From positions 21,905-82,851 of the forward strand of contig CAJTSY010000005.1 in the NCBI GenBank assembly GCA_910578995.1: a DNA stretch of 60,947 nucleotides, read 5' to 3'. Source of the stretch: an uncultured Acetatifactor sp. Its GTDB lineage: Bacteria > Bacillota > Clostridia > Lachnospirales > Lachnospiraceae. The position numbers and the translations under genes were made by a program. This document shows, in pieces, positions 45,267-53,739 of the stretch. Numbering within the stretch: the first letter of the stretch is position 1; each line of letters begins with the position of its first letter. Under the pieces are notes generated by a model, which did not search any database, was not told the origin of the DNA, and worked only from the letters and a program-made list of their open reading frames with translations.

Positions 45267-45361
45267 GCATCTGCGCTCCCAGTACCCAGGGATGGGCGAA
45301 GGCTTTCCGGCCGCGAAGAGAAGCGTCCGAAAACCCTTCGGGGTACCGTGAGCGCAGATGC
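45267..45361 (-). ncRNA. 95-nt structured element, copy A
   Basis: Read on the minus strand, the element opens with GCATCTGCGCTC and closes with its exact complement GAGCGCAGATGC. Inside are a second pairing (GTACCC with GGGTAC) and a third (CGAAG with CTTCG). The apical part contains GGACGC, CTTCGCGGCC and AAGCC. Copy B has the same length and core but different, still perfectly paired, outer and third stems. That points to a conserved RNA fold rather than a DNA repeat. No T-run follows. It lies 26 nt before the binding-protein gene start. I cannot match it to a known RNA family. Confidence 0.65.
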
Positions 45362-45373
45362 TGTTTTAGTCCC

Positions 45374-45468
45374 GCTTCGTCCCGTCCGGTACCCAGACAC
45401 GGCATAGGCTTCCTGGCCGCGAAGTGCATGCGTCCCTGAACTCTATGGGGTACCTGCCGGGACGAAGC
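45374..45468 (-). ncRNA. 95-nt structured element, copy B
   Basis: On the minus strand the outer stem is GCTTCGTCCCG with CGGGACGAAGC, the second stem GTACCC with GGGTAC, and the third CATAG with CTATG. The apical GGACGC, CTTCGCGGCC and AAGCC are the same as in copy A and at nearly the same distances. A 12-nt linker separates the copies; copy B starts 31 nt after the sialidase stop. The tandem arrangement recalls paired riboswitch aptamers, or mRNA-stabilising hairpins upstream of a highly expressed binding protein. Confidence 0.65.
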
Positions 45469-45499
45469 TGATATTAGTTCCTCTATTCAATTTGTCTGA

Positions 45500-46549
45500 T
45501 TAGCCGGGCATCCGGTAGCGGCGAAACACCAGTTCCCGGACGGTACCGCCCATATCCCGGACAGCCAGGTCGGTATCCCTCTCATAGAAAACGTAAATCA
45601 TTCCGTCCCTGACGGCGATATCCGCGTACCCGCCCTCTTTGTCCACTTTCAGGATGCTCTTCCAGGAAGCGCCGTCGTCGTTGCTCTCGTATACAGTCAG
45701 GTTGATGCGCTTCTCCCTGTCCGCGCAGTTTATGAAGTACAGTTTTCCATGATCCCTGTCCATGCAGGCAAAGCATTTCGGGTCCGGCAGGTCCTCCGCC
45801 AACCAGGTTTTTTCCAGGGTGTCAGGCGTCGCCGGGGTGGTGCCCAGTATCCGGAAGGGCGATTTCTCCCGGTGCCTGAAGTTGAACAGGAGCCTGCCGT
45901 CGCCAAGTTCCGCCACAGCCGTCTCGTTGGCACAGTCAATGTGTTCCGTGAGGAAGCCTGCCTCCCAGGTCTGCCCGTGGTCCTCGCTGTACACGCAGCC
46001 TGCCCTGGAGGGCGCGTGCCTCTTGATTCTGCCAGAGGCTTCCAGGTCCAGACGGATCTCGCCGTCCGCAAGCCAGATGGGCACCACCAGTTTTCCCGTA
46101 CTGGTAGCGATTCCGTGCCCCGGGCCGGAAGCGCTCACATTCCATTGATAGGGAAAGCGCATGTAGGTTTCGGTGATTTCCGCCGGCCTGCTGAAGCTGA
46201 TGCCGTCGTCGTCACTGTAACAGTGCCAGACCTGCTCGTAATCTCGGTGGAAAATCAGGTGAATTCTGTCCCCGTCCACGATCAGTACCGGATTGTTCCA
46301 GGTAATACTGCGCTCCTCGGTTCCCCTGGTCAGCTCATGGGGATAGACGGGCTCGCTGAAGTTTTCCCCTCCGTCCGTGCTGCGGCGGATGGTAACCCAC
46401 ATGTCCGACCAGTCGTCCCTGTGTTTTCCCCTGGCCTCGTAAACCAGTAAAATGGTTCCTTTCTTTGTGACCGCCATACCGGGGATTCTGTATTCGTGCC
46501 AGACGCCCTGGCCCAGTTTCTCGATGATTTTCTCCTTTTCCAATGTCAC
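45500..46549 (-). CDS. sialidase-like protein (BNR repeats, GH33-type)
   Basis: The 349-residue six-bladed propeller has the YRIP motif near the N-terminus (HEYRIPGMAVTKKGTILLVY) and four Asp-boxes (STDGGENFS, SDDDGISFS, SEDHGQTWE, SNDDGASWK). The arginine of YRIP binds the sialate carboxylate in known enzymes. It has no signal peptide or carbohydrate-binding module, so it probably acts inside the cell on imported sialosides. The GTG start overlaps the nanA stop (GTGA). A neighbouring lyase supports sialic acid as substrate. Confidence 0.83.
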   Translation of the reverse strand: MTLEKEKIIEKLGQGVWHEYRIPGMAVTKKGTILLVYEARGKHRDDWSDMWVTIRRSTDGGENFSEPVYPHELTRGTEERSITWNNPVLIVDGDRIHLIFHRDYEQVWHCYSDDDGISFSRPAEITETYMRFPYQWNVSASGPGHGIATSTGKLVVPIWLADGEIRLDLEASGRIKRHAPSRAGCVYSEDHGQTWEAGFLTEHIDCANETAVAELGDGRLLFNFRHREKSPFRILGTTPATPDTLEKTWLAEDLPDPKCFACMDRDHGKLYFINCADREKRINLTVYESNDDGASWKSILKVDKEGGYADIAVRDGMIYVFYERDTDLAVRDMGGTVRELVFRRYRMPG

Positions 46550-47415
46550 TCTACATCACCTATCCCATCTAAAATGTGCTTCTCCTCTTCCGTGAGGGGA
46601 CGGAAGGGAGCCCTGCAGTTACCGCATTGAATTCCCTTTTTGCCCAACAGATATTTTTCCGCGGCGATAATATTTTTAACCCTGAGCATCTGGCTGATAA
46701 TCCGGTTGGCCTGGTGCTGGAGCTCCTCCGCTTCCCGGATGCGTCCTTCCCGGTAGGCGTTCCACAGCCGTTTGAACATTTTCAGGGTGAAGTTGTATGT
46801 GCTGCCGATGGCCCCGTCCACGCCCACCGGGAGGGCATAGAGCAGGGACTCGTCCTTCCCGAACATGATCCTGACATCCGGGAATTTCCGGCGTATGCGC
46901 TCCAGTTCGTACAGGTTCAGATCCGTGTATTTCAGGCCCTCCACCCGGCTTTTCCCGATGATTTCCCCCATGTTGTCCGCATTGATGGATACCCCGGAAA
47001 ACTGGGGAATGTTGTAAATAATCACAGGCAGTTCCACCGCGTCGGAAATCGCCCCGTAATAACCGGCAATCTCGTCTGTCTGGAAATTGTAGTAGAAGGG
47101 GGGCACACTGGAAACGGCACAGGCTCCCGCCTTCTGGGCATCCCTGGCCAGGTTTGCCGCCTGGGCAGCCCCTATTTTGCCGATGTGGGCGATGACGGGC
47201 ACCCGTCCGTTTGCGGCTTCCGCCACCGCGGCGGTGACAAGGGTGCGCTCCGCGTCTGTCAGCAGGAAGCATTCTCCCGTGCTTCCTGTCACATAAAACC
47301 CGTCCGCGCCCTCCTCCAACAGCAGTTCCACAAGCCTTTTCAGTTCCGTGTAATTTACGTCTCCGCTTTTGTCAAAAGGCGTAACGATTGCAGGGATAAT
47401 ACCATTCAGTTTCAT
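46546..47415 (-). CDS. nanA: N-acetylneuraminate lyase-like aldolase
   Basis: The 289-residue (beta/alpha)8 protein belongs to the DapA/NanA family: GSTGECFLLTDAER near the substrate pocket, the catalytic Tyr in IIYNIPQFSG and the Schiff-base Lys in GLKYTDLNL. NanA cleaves N-acetylneuraminate to N-acetylmannosamine and pyruvate; the GSTGE motif and sialidase partner favour NanA over dihydrodipicolinate synthase. It overlaps the sialidase start. No NanE epimerase or NanK kinase is in the window. Confidence 0.82.
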   Translation of the reverse strand: MKLNGIIPAIVTPFDKSGDVNYTELKRLVELLLEEGADGFYVTGSTGECFLLTDAERTLVTAAVAEAANGRVPVIAHIGKIGAAQAANLARDAQKAGACAVSSVPPFYYNFQTDEIAGYYGAISDAVELPVIIYNIPQFSGVSINADNMGEIIGKSRVEGLKYTDLNLYELERIRRKFPDVRIMFGKDESLLYALPVGVDGAIGSTYNFTLKMFKRLWNAYREGRIREAEELQHQANRIISQMLRVKNIIAAEKYLLGKKGIQCGNCRAPFRPLTEEEKHILDGIGDVE

Positions 47416-47523
47416 AATGTTCTCGCTTTCTTTTTTCTTTTAGTAAAGTCCGTCGCCAGGAACTTTTCATTCCCGCGGGCAATAAGCCGGGTAGCCTGCC
47501 TGCAGGGGGTGGCGGTTTGATTG

Positions 47524-48582
47524 TCAGTTCCGTCCCGTACTGCTTTTTCTGGCCATCAGCCTGGGATTTATCACCTTGAAATCGTTGAAATCTTCTGCTG
47601 CCCCGGTTCCGCGGATGATTCCCATCAGCATTGTTATCGCCTCCCTTCCCATTTGATTACCTTCGGAGGATACGGAGGAAAGGGGAACTGACAGCATATT
47701 GCAGAGGCTGCTGTCGTTGTATCCCACAATCCGCACATCCCTCCCCGGGCGGAGTCCTTTTTCTTCCAGCATGGTATACAGAACGGCTGCCGTGGTGTCG
47801 TCAAAGCACAGAACCCCGTCGGGGTGTTCCCGGTTTCCAAACAGATCCCTGATTCTGGATTTCAGCTCATAATCGTCATAGTTGCCGAAGATGACCTGGT
47901 GCTTCTGCACCGGGGTGGGGCTGTCGTAAATTGCCGTCTCGAACCCGTGGTACCGTTCGATGGCCGTGGAGTATTTCTTTTCGGAAATGTAGGACAGCTT
48001 CCGGCAGCCCTGCTCGATCAGGTGTTTGGTGGCGATATAGGCACCGTAATTGTTGTTGGTTCCGATAAAGGGCGCGTCCAGTCCGTCTATGCTGCGGTTG
48101 CATATGACAAAGGGAATTCCCTTCTTTTTCAGCTGCGAAAAGGTATTGTAGCTCAGCTCCGAGTTGATAATGGGGATGATGATGCATCCGTCCGCCTGAA
48201 TATCAATGATCCGCAGGATATTGGAATGCTGCCTTTCCGGAAAATTTTCGCTGCTGGAAAGGACTACATTGATATTGTTCATGGAGGCGTACTGTTCGAT
48301 CCCGGAAATGAATTTCGGGTAGGTGTCCCCTGTGATGGAGGGAAGGACCACCCCTATATTAAGCACCTTCTGCACGCTCCGTCCGGAGACATAGGTGCCG
48401 CTTCCCTTTACGGAGTACAGGTATCCCTCTTCCTCCAGTTCCGCGATAGCCTTATCTATAGTATTTCGCGCAACTTCGTATTTCCTGCTCAAAAAATTGC
48501 GGGATGGCACCTTGCCGCCCACTTTCATCCCAAGAACGGTTTTCCTGATCGTTTCTTTCACTTCCTGATATCTCAGCGCCAT
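47524..48582 (-). CDS. GntR/LacI hybrid regulator (AraR-like)
   Basis: The 352-residue protein has an N-terminal GntR winged helix (VPSRNFLSRKYEVARNTIDK, then a GSGTYVSG wing) and a periplasmic-binding-protein-like LacI effector domain (NIGVVLPSITGDTYPKF onwards). This is the AraR architecture, in which a sugar releases the repressor. It is encoded 108 bp upstream of nanA, in the same direction, and probably controls the locus. The palindrome ACAAATGATTTGT in its own promoter is a good operator candidate. Confidence 0.87.
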   Translation of the reverse strand: MALRYQEVKETIRKTVLGMKVGGKVPSRNFLSRKYEVARNTIDKAIAELEEEGYLYSVKGSGTYVSGRSVQKVLNIGVVLPSITGDTYPKFISGIEQYASMNNINVVLSSSENFPERQHSNILRIIDIQADGCIIIPIINSELSYNTFSQLKKKGIPFVICNRSIDGLDAPFIGTNNNYGAYIATKHLIEQGCRKLSYISEKKYSTAIERYHGFETAIYDSPTPVQKHQVIFGNYDDYELKSRIRDLFGNREHPDGVLCFDDTTAAVLYTMLEEKGLRPGRDVRIVGYNDSSLCNMLSVPLSSVSSEGNQMGREAITMLMGIIRGTGAAEDFNDFKVINPRLMARKSSTGRN

Positions 48583-48681
48583 CGTTTTGACCTACTCTCT
48601 CAAAGTTTGTGGTTATTATGCATATCGTATATTTTATGTAATTTGCAGGTTCTTTTTTTGGAAGTTTTTGAATATAATGCC

Positions 48682-48709
48682 ATTTTAATCAAAACAAATC
48701 ATTTGTCAA
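48682..48709 (-). promoter_or_regulatory. promoter of the GntR/LacI regulator with embedded palindrome
   Basis: On the minus strand TTGACA (48709-48704) and TAAAAT (48687-48682) are 16 bp apart. Between and overlapping them is the perfect palindrome ACAAATGATTTGT (48706-48694), where binding would block RNA polymerase. Autorepression by the adjacent regulator is inferred. Confidence 0.65.
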
Positions 48710-48908
48710 TATGGTTGAAATTTATTGGTCAGCTTATTGCATTTTATATGTCTGTTTAAAAGCTGTTGCCTATTTTTGAGCAGATTTTTCGGCGGTTGGG
48801 GCAGGGAATGGGATGGCCGGAAATGGGAGAGAGGACTGAAAAGGTATGTGGAAGTACAGGGGAAATGTGAGGAATGTGCAGAAAAAGGACATGGAAAGAT
48901 GAGGAGAT

Positions 48909-49330
48909 GTGCAGGAAAAGTGCAGAGGAAATGCGGGGATTGCCTGCAGCGTTCTGAAGAAGGGAATCAGGGTCGGATACCAAAGTGTCCAAAGCCGGAT
49001 GCTCCGGGACTGCCCTCATCCCGGACTGCCGGAGCTGTACCAGGTCGAGGTCTCCGATGACGCGACTACTGTGATCGAGGTATATATAGAGGGGCAGACC
49101 TCCGGTGCGGCGCAGCTTACGGAGAAGCAGTTCCGGCAGGTGGTCAGGGAACTGTGCGACGTACTGGAGTTCCTGCATGGAAAGGGCATTATCCACCGGG
49201 ATATCAAGCCCTCCAATATCCTTCTGGAGGAAGGGGGCCATGTGCGCCTCATCGACTTCGGTGCCGCCCGCATGTCCCGGGAAGGGGCGGAGCAGGATAC
49301 CAGGCTTCTGGGCACCAAAGGCTTCGCGCT
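48909..49330 (+). pseudogene. fragment of a Ser/Thr protein kinase
   Basis: The frame carries the middle of a Hanks-type kinase: CPHPGLPELYQVEVSDD, the catalytic loop IIHRDIKPSNILLEEGG, the DFG motif LIDFGAARM and LLGTKGF of the activation segment. The N-lobe with the ATP-binding Lys and the rest of the C-lobe are missing. After LLGTKGF the sequence switches to an unrelated membrane-protein fragment. There is no good ribosome site. It is a deletion remnant. Confidence 0.75.
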
Positions 49331-49783
49331 CTGGCGCTTGTGTTTTCCGTTCTGCTTGCCTGGCTGCCTGTTACCTACTGCTACAGCAATTACACGGACG
49401 AGGCCGGAAACGAGGTAAATCTCACCGGTCTGGTATCTATCGCCTATGAAAAAGAACGCCAGGCACATGCCGCCGGACCAGTCACTCCGGAACGGGTTCG
49501 GGAGGCCATAGAGACCTATCAGGCATGCCTTGCGTCATACGGCGTGACGGAATCCTATGAGCTGCCGGAGGGTGTCTATGAGCGGGAAATACTCCCCATC
49601 GCCCCCCTGCTCCACGGTGTAAAAGAGGCCTTTGCGGATCCGAACACAGGAATGGCCCCTGCGATTATGGAAATTGACCCGGAACAGGTTGATGACTACT
49701 ATTCTGTCTTCGAGTCCCGGATTGATGCCCGGTGGACTGGGTACCTGGCTGTCCGCTCATACTGCAGGCATGCGCTGAATTAA
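49325..49783 (+). pseudogene. fragment of a membrane protein, possibly an ABC-2 permease N-terminus
   Basis: In a different frame from the kinase, the sequence reads ALALVFSVLLAWLPVTYCYS, a membrane helix, followed by about 115 mostly extracellular-looking residues (YTDEAGNEVNLTGLVSIAYE onwards) and a stop. The start of the protein is missing, as the junction with the kinase lies at about 49325. Similar one-helix-plus-large-loop starts occur in ABC-2 permeases; I am not sure of the family. Confidence 0.5.
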
Positions 49784-49916
49784 ATGCCGTTCATAAACTT
49801 TTGGAATGTCCGGGTATACGATTCGACTTCTTTTCGGGTGGATTTCGGAATGCCCGGGCATTTCACGTCATTTAGAAAGCTGTCTGCGGCTAAAGGATTG
49901 TTTTGATTATTGTCAT

Positions 49917-50894
49917 TCACTTCTTTTCTTCCTCCAATAATTCTATAAGACCGGCATCACGGCTAAGCATAAATGCAACACGCCTGTCATTAAATGCAAC
50001 CGCCGGCTTCGGTTTATCTGTAAGCGTATACCTTCTGCCTTTCAGGATTTCTATAGTTTTCTCAATATCGCTTACTTCATAACAAATATGATACGGGGTA
50101 GCCACATTTCTCATGGTGTTAAGGGTATGCGACACCGGGCTTTTTTCATTAACGGGAGAGACAAGTTCTAACACTTCATCAGAATCATATCTATTTAAGA
50201 AAGCCAACCTGACTCCCCGAGATGAATCATCAATTATCTCCCCATCCCATATCCATCCAAGCCCCCTGAAACCCATGATGGATTTTTTGATATCCGCTAC
50301 GGCCACGCCCAGATGATGGGGAGTCATTCCGCCTATTTTGTCCTGAAAAATATCAAAATGAATCTTCTCATATTTCTTATTTTTACGCAACTCAAACCAT
50401 TCATCCCTCTCTATGGAAAGATGAACTACATCATAGGATACGCCTTCTTTTGCAACCTCTCCCTGTACTTCCTTTACAATCCGGTTACCGCAGGCAATGT
50501 GCAGTTTCCAGACACCCTCGTTGAGTTTGAATACTTCATTGTGGATTTCCTTAAATCCAAGGATGTCGAAGCAATAATCGTATAAACTCATTTCAAGGGA
50601 AATCGCCAGCTTCAGCGAACGGAGCTTTTCTTCCCCGATATAATACCCCCATGATGTATTGCCGTTTTCCCAATCCACATCAATAAGGCTGATCACACCG
50701 GCAGGATTCCCGTCCACTTCAATCATCCAATTCCTGGCCTTATCATTTTTCTCCAGTGATGCAAGCCATTTTTTCTGTCCTTCCAGAGTAAGCTTCGGAT
50801 TTGTATTCATGAACTTTGTCACTGTTTCGGACATTCTCCAGTTCATGATCATTTCCAAATCATCTTCCGTTATTTGGCGAAGTGCAGCTGCCAT
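49917..50894 (-). CDS. fusion of a GNAT acyltransferase and a VOC (glyoxalase-like) domain
   Basis: The 325-residue protein has an N-terminal GNAT domain resembling PseH-type acetyltransferases of amino-sugar pathways (MNWRMSETVTKFMNT, then WGYYIGEEKLR) up to about residue 170. A VOC domain like methylmalonyl-CoA epimerase follows from about residue 190 (MTPHHLGVAVADIKKSI, HICYEVSDIEKT, LIELLEEE). It lies two bases downstream of the acyl carrier protein gene, so its acyl donor may be an acyl-ACP rather than acetyl-CoA. The VOC half might act on the same acyl group. These roles are inferred from domains and neighbours. Confidence 0.8.
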   Translation of the reverse strand: MAAALRQITEDDLEMIMNWRMSETVTKFMNTNPKLTLEGQKKWLASLEKNDKARNWMIEVDGNPAGVISLIDVDWENGNTSWGYYIGEEKLRSLKLAISLEMSLYDYCFDILGFKEIHNEVFKLNEGVWKLHIACGNRIVKEVQGEVAKEGVSYDVVHLSIERDEWFELRKNKKYEKIHFDIFQDKIGGMTPHHLGVAVADIKKSIMGFRGLGWIWDGEIIDDSSRGVRLAFLNRYDSDEVLELVSPVNEKSPVSHTLNTMRNVATPYHICYEVSDIEKTIEILKGRRYTLTDKPKPAVAFNDRRVAFMLSRDAGLIELLEEEKK

Positions 50895-50896
50895 TC

Positions 50897-51115
50897 TTAA
50901 ACCCCTGCTTTCTCAAATAATTCTTTAACGGAAGAGATTTCTATCGCCTCGTCTAACGCAATGGAAATGCCAAGGCTGGATTCCAATTCACCGATGATCA
51001 AAACATGGGCTAAAGAGTCCCACCCCTCTACCTCTTCTATTTTAGTGTTTTCATTAAGCGTACCTGACGGTAAATTTAATGTGCTTTCAATGACCGCAAT
51101 GATTTTCTCCCGCAT
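50897..51115 (-). CDS. acyl carrier protein
   Basis: The 72-residue acidic helical protein has the phosphopantetheine site Ser in EGWDSLAHVLI. GAGGAGG lies before the ATG, inside the end of the FkbH gene. It sits between FkbH and the GNAT-VOC gene, so it is a dedicated carrier, probably for a glyceryl unit made by FkbH, not the fatty-acid ACP. Confidence 0.9.
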   Translation of the reverse strand: MREKIIAVIESTLNLPSGTLNENTKIEEVEGWDSLAHVLIIGELESSLGISIALDEAIEISSVKELFEKAGV

Positions 51116-51118
51116 TTT

Positions 51119-52762
51119 TTAATCCTCCTCAATCTTTTCCACATATATGTTCCTCGATAAGTCATCGTTAAGGCAGACAGTGTACTGGGCGGATTCATCA
51201 TCAGACCCCTTCCTTGGTTTATAGCCGAAAGAAACATACAAATCCTTTACCGGTCTGTTTTTTTCAGTAGGTTTGTATATCCCCACAAGTTCTTTGTATC
51301 CGCGGCGTCTTGCCTCATTTTCAAAATCAACAATGATCGCCTCTTCTATCTTTCTTCCCATAACACGGCAGCTCATTACGAATTCCGTAACGACGGCTTC
51401 TTCATGAAATTCAAGTATTCCTGCGGCAACGATTCCGCTATCCCCGAATCTGTCAACTACTCGATATAAAAATACTTCCGTGTTCTTGTCACCCAAAAGA
51501 TTGGAAGCTTCCTGCCCAGTAATGCGCCGTGTTGTGAGATTGAACTGGTTTGTCTTGTTTACCAGCTGTACAAAACGTTCTTTGTTCTTCCCGGGATTAA
51601 CACGATAGAGCTTCATTTGAAGGTTATTTAAGTACCCCTCGAAATCCATTGATGTTTCCATCAGTTTTTTCCGCTCGCTGTTCGCCTGGTACTGAGATGT
51701 TTTTTCCTTGTCTTCCTCTGTAACAACAGGTTTTTCAAAGTACCTGTGATATACCTGCGCGATAAACGATGTTAATTCCTCAGGCCTGTCAGGAAAATCC
51801 GGTGTAATAACTTCCGGCAGCGATTCACTGACTAAAGCCCGTTCTGCGGGATTGTCGTCAATAAAAACAATGGAATCCAGCCCCACGTTAAGCTCTTGGG
51901 AAACAGATACTATATTCTTGGCTTTATTCTCCCAATTAATCCTGGTTACCGCAAAATCCTCTTGATGCAATATCATATGGGGGTGATTATTTATGATTTG
52001 CAACGCATCTTCTTCATTATTCTTTGATACGATGCCCAGGATTACACCTTGAAGCTTCAGCTGTAAAATAGAACGCTGAAAATTCTTATATGCCAGCCCA
52101 GCCCCGTCTTCCGACAATACGATCGGAGTAATATCATGCTCCCCCGCAAGCCCCCTCCACAGGGTATTGTCAAGATCAAGCAGCAGCACCTTTTTGGGGG
52201 TTCTTCTCTCCAGTGCTATATAGTGATTTATTTCTTCGGACAATGCTTTATGAGACGCTGAGGAATGCAATATCTTCCCCATATGCCACATTTTTGATGA
52301 AAAAGCATTCTCTTCTCCCAGCCTTTGAATCGTTTTGCTATACGGAAATACCCGCACATTAGAATGCTGTTCCACTGTCCTTTGCAGGTAATCAGACCAT
52401 ATGGTTTCAATCTTTCTTTTTAGGCCCTTATCCCACACCACATCCATCTCAAAACCATACAAATATGCATCGGAAATATAATAAACAATATTCTCTTCTA
52501 TAGTATTTTCAAATAGCGAAAACCATTCATTGATTTTCACTTCAGCGCTCGCGAGGCAGATATTGTGCTGAATTGTTTCCATGATATCAATAATTAAAAA
52601 AACTGTTTCCGGCCCAAAAGCGTAAACCGGAGATTCCTTATTGAGAAGAATCCCAAGCTCATTGCCATAGCCCTGGGAGGCGTATACTTCGTTACCCGGT
52701 GTATTTATCAATATCCTGTTGACTGGGTCCATATTTACATTTGAAAGCAGTGCCACTTTCAT
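51119..52762 (-). CDS. FkbH-like HAD-IIIC / GNAT protein (glyceryl-ACP synthesis)
   Basis: The 547-residue protein has an N-terminal SGNH-like or linker part, a HAD-IIIC domain (VLLLDLDNTLWRGLAGEHD with the DxD pair; IVSKNNEEDA; IVFIDDNPAERA) and a C-terminal GNAT-like domain (VNKTNQFNLTTRR; FVMSCRVMGRKIEEAI). FkbH proteins take 1,3-bisphosphoglycerate, dephosphorylate it and load glyceryl onto an acyl carrier protein. The next gene encodes an ACP three bases later. GAGG precedes the ATG. No polyketide synthase is present, so the unit is more likely used on a sugar or small molecule. Confidence 0.88.
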   Translation of the reverse strand: MKVALLSNVNMDPVNRILINTPGNEVYASQGYGNELGILLNKESPVYAFGPETVFLIIDIMETIQHNICLASAEVKINEWFSLFENTIEENIVYYISDAYLYGFEMDVVWDKGLKRKIETIWSDYLQRTVEQHSNVRVFPYSKTIQRLGEENAFSSKMWHMGKILHSSASHKALSEEINHYIALERRTPKKVLLLDLDNTLWRGLAGEHDITPIVLSEDGAGLAYKNFQRSILQLKLQGVILGIVSKNNEEDALQIINNHPHMILHQEDFAVTRINWENKAKNIVSVSQELNVGLDSIVFIDDNPAERALVSESLPEVITPDFPDRPEELTSFIAQVYHRYFEKPVVTEEDKEKTSQYQANSERKKLMETSMDFEGYLNNLQMKLYRVNPGKNKERFVQLVNKTNQFNLTTRRITGQEASNLLGDKNTEVFLYRVVDRFGDSGIVAAGILEFHEEAVVTEFVMSCRVMGRKIEEAIIVDFENEARRRGYKELVGIYKPTEKNRPVKDLYVSFGYKPRKGSDDESAQYTVCLNDDLSRNIYVEKIEED

Positions 52763-52820
52763 ATATCATCATCCTCGTAATTGTTATAGACTACAGTGAA
52801 CGCTCATCTCACGTCCGATA

Positions 52821-53729
52821 TTACTTGGAAATAATTACGGATAAGCATCTGTCTACTATCGGAAAAAGTGGAATGTGTTCTTTTTCACAGTACTCAAATA
52901 CTGCTTTTTTCACTTCCTTATAATGATAGGATCCGAAATCATGAACAAAAATATATCCACCCGGCACAAGTTTTGGATAAAAAAACTCCAAACCTGCCAG
53001 TATGGGTTTATACAAATCACAATCAAGACTTACCAACGAAAAAGCTCCATCAACATCGGCAGCGGTATCTGGAAAATATCCTTTTTTAACTATACAGTTC
53101 TCTGGATTTTTCATTTTTCCTAAAACTATATCAACAGATGTATCCTTAAAATTATCTATATCAACCTCGTTTACAGCATCCCGTTTTGGATCAAATCCAT
53201 TGAATGTGTCAAACAAATAAAGTTTTCGATTAGGAAAATATCGATTAAAAAGCTTGCTAAATTCTCCAGTATATACCCCAACTTCTGCCATATCACCTTC
53301 AACATTTCTTTCCTTCATTAATGAAATACATTTTCTAAGCATAACTATCCGTTCTTCCTCCCATTGGATACCATGCATCTGAGGGTGATATGTCGCTATC
53401 TTATTTTTATCCACTCCATATTTATTGACCAAATCGTCCGTAATCTCTTTTTCATATTCAGAGATACCTATAATTATCAGATCATACTCGATTTCACAAA
53501 TTTTTGACGGCGGTATTACCCCACGGATTCCGTACAGATGTTTGCCCCATGTTTCGGGATTACTGTCAACTAATCCTACAATTTCATATTTCTCATTATC
53601 CAGAGAGTACGCCGCTCGCTCACCAGCTCCGCTGGCACAATAGATCAACGTTTTACCATCTTTTCCTCCTCGTTGCTGTGTAGACTTCGCAGAATATGCA
53701 ACTCTTTGATACTGAAAAAATTCATTCAT
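52821..53729 (-). CDS. TylF-like O-methyltransferase with an N-terminal sensor-like domain
   Basis: The protein of about 302 residues has an N-terminal Rossmann-like part (TLIYCASGAGERAAYSLDNE, DLIIIGISEYE) and a C-terminal TylF/macrocin O-methyltransferase domain (GDMAEVGVYTGEFSKLFNRY as SAM site; LYLFDTFNGFDPK; FSLVSLDCDLYKPILAGLEF). It is the first gene of the FkbH cluster. The start is uncertain: the promoter TTGACA (53768-53763), 17 bp, TATTAT (53745-53740) places the transcript start only a few bases before ATG 53729, so the mRNA would be almost leaderless; a TTG at 53648 is an alternative. It may methylate a hydroxyl of the glyceryl unit or the sugar. Confidence 0.82.
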   Translation of the reverse strand: MNEFFQYQRVAYSAKSTQQRGGKDGKTLIYCASGAGERAAYSLDNEKYEIVGLVDSNPETWGKHLYGIRGVIPPSKICEIEYDLIIIGISEYEKEITDDLVNKYGVDKNKIATYHPQMHGIQWEEERIVMLRKCISLMKERNVEGDMAEVGVYTGEFSKLFNRYFPNRKLYLFDTFNGFDPKRDAVNEVDIDNFKDTSVDIVLGKMKNPENCIVKKGYFPDTAADVDGAFSLVSLDCDLYKPILAGLEFFYPKLVPGGYIFVHDFGSYHYKEVKKAVFEYCEKEHIPLFPIVDRCLSVIISK

Positions 53730-53739
53730 GACATTCAAA

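Noticed and set aside
45267..45468. Glycine or c-di-GMP riboswitch
   Set aside because: The tandem layout recalls the glycine riboswitch, and GGACGC occurs in the c-di-GMP-I motif, but the other conserved bases of either class are absent.
49797..49868. Direct repeat of a GGAATG-CCGGG type motif
   Set aside because: The two copies are short and imperfect, with no promoter or terminator character.
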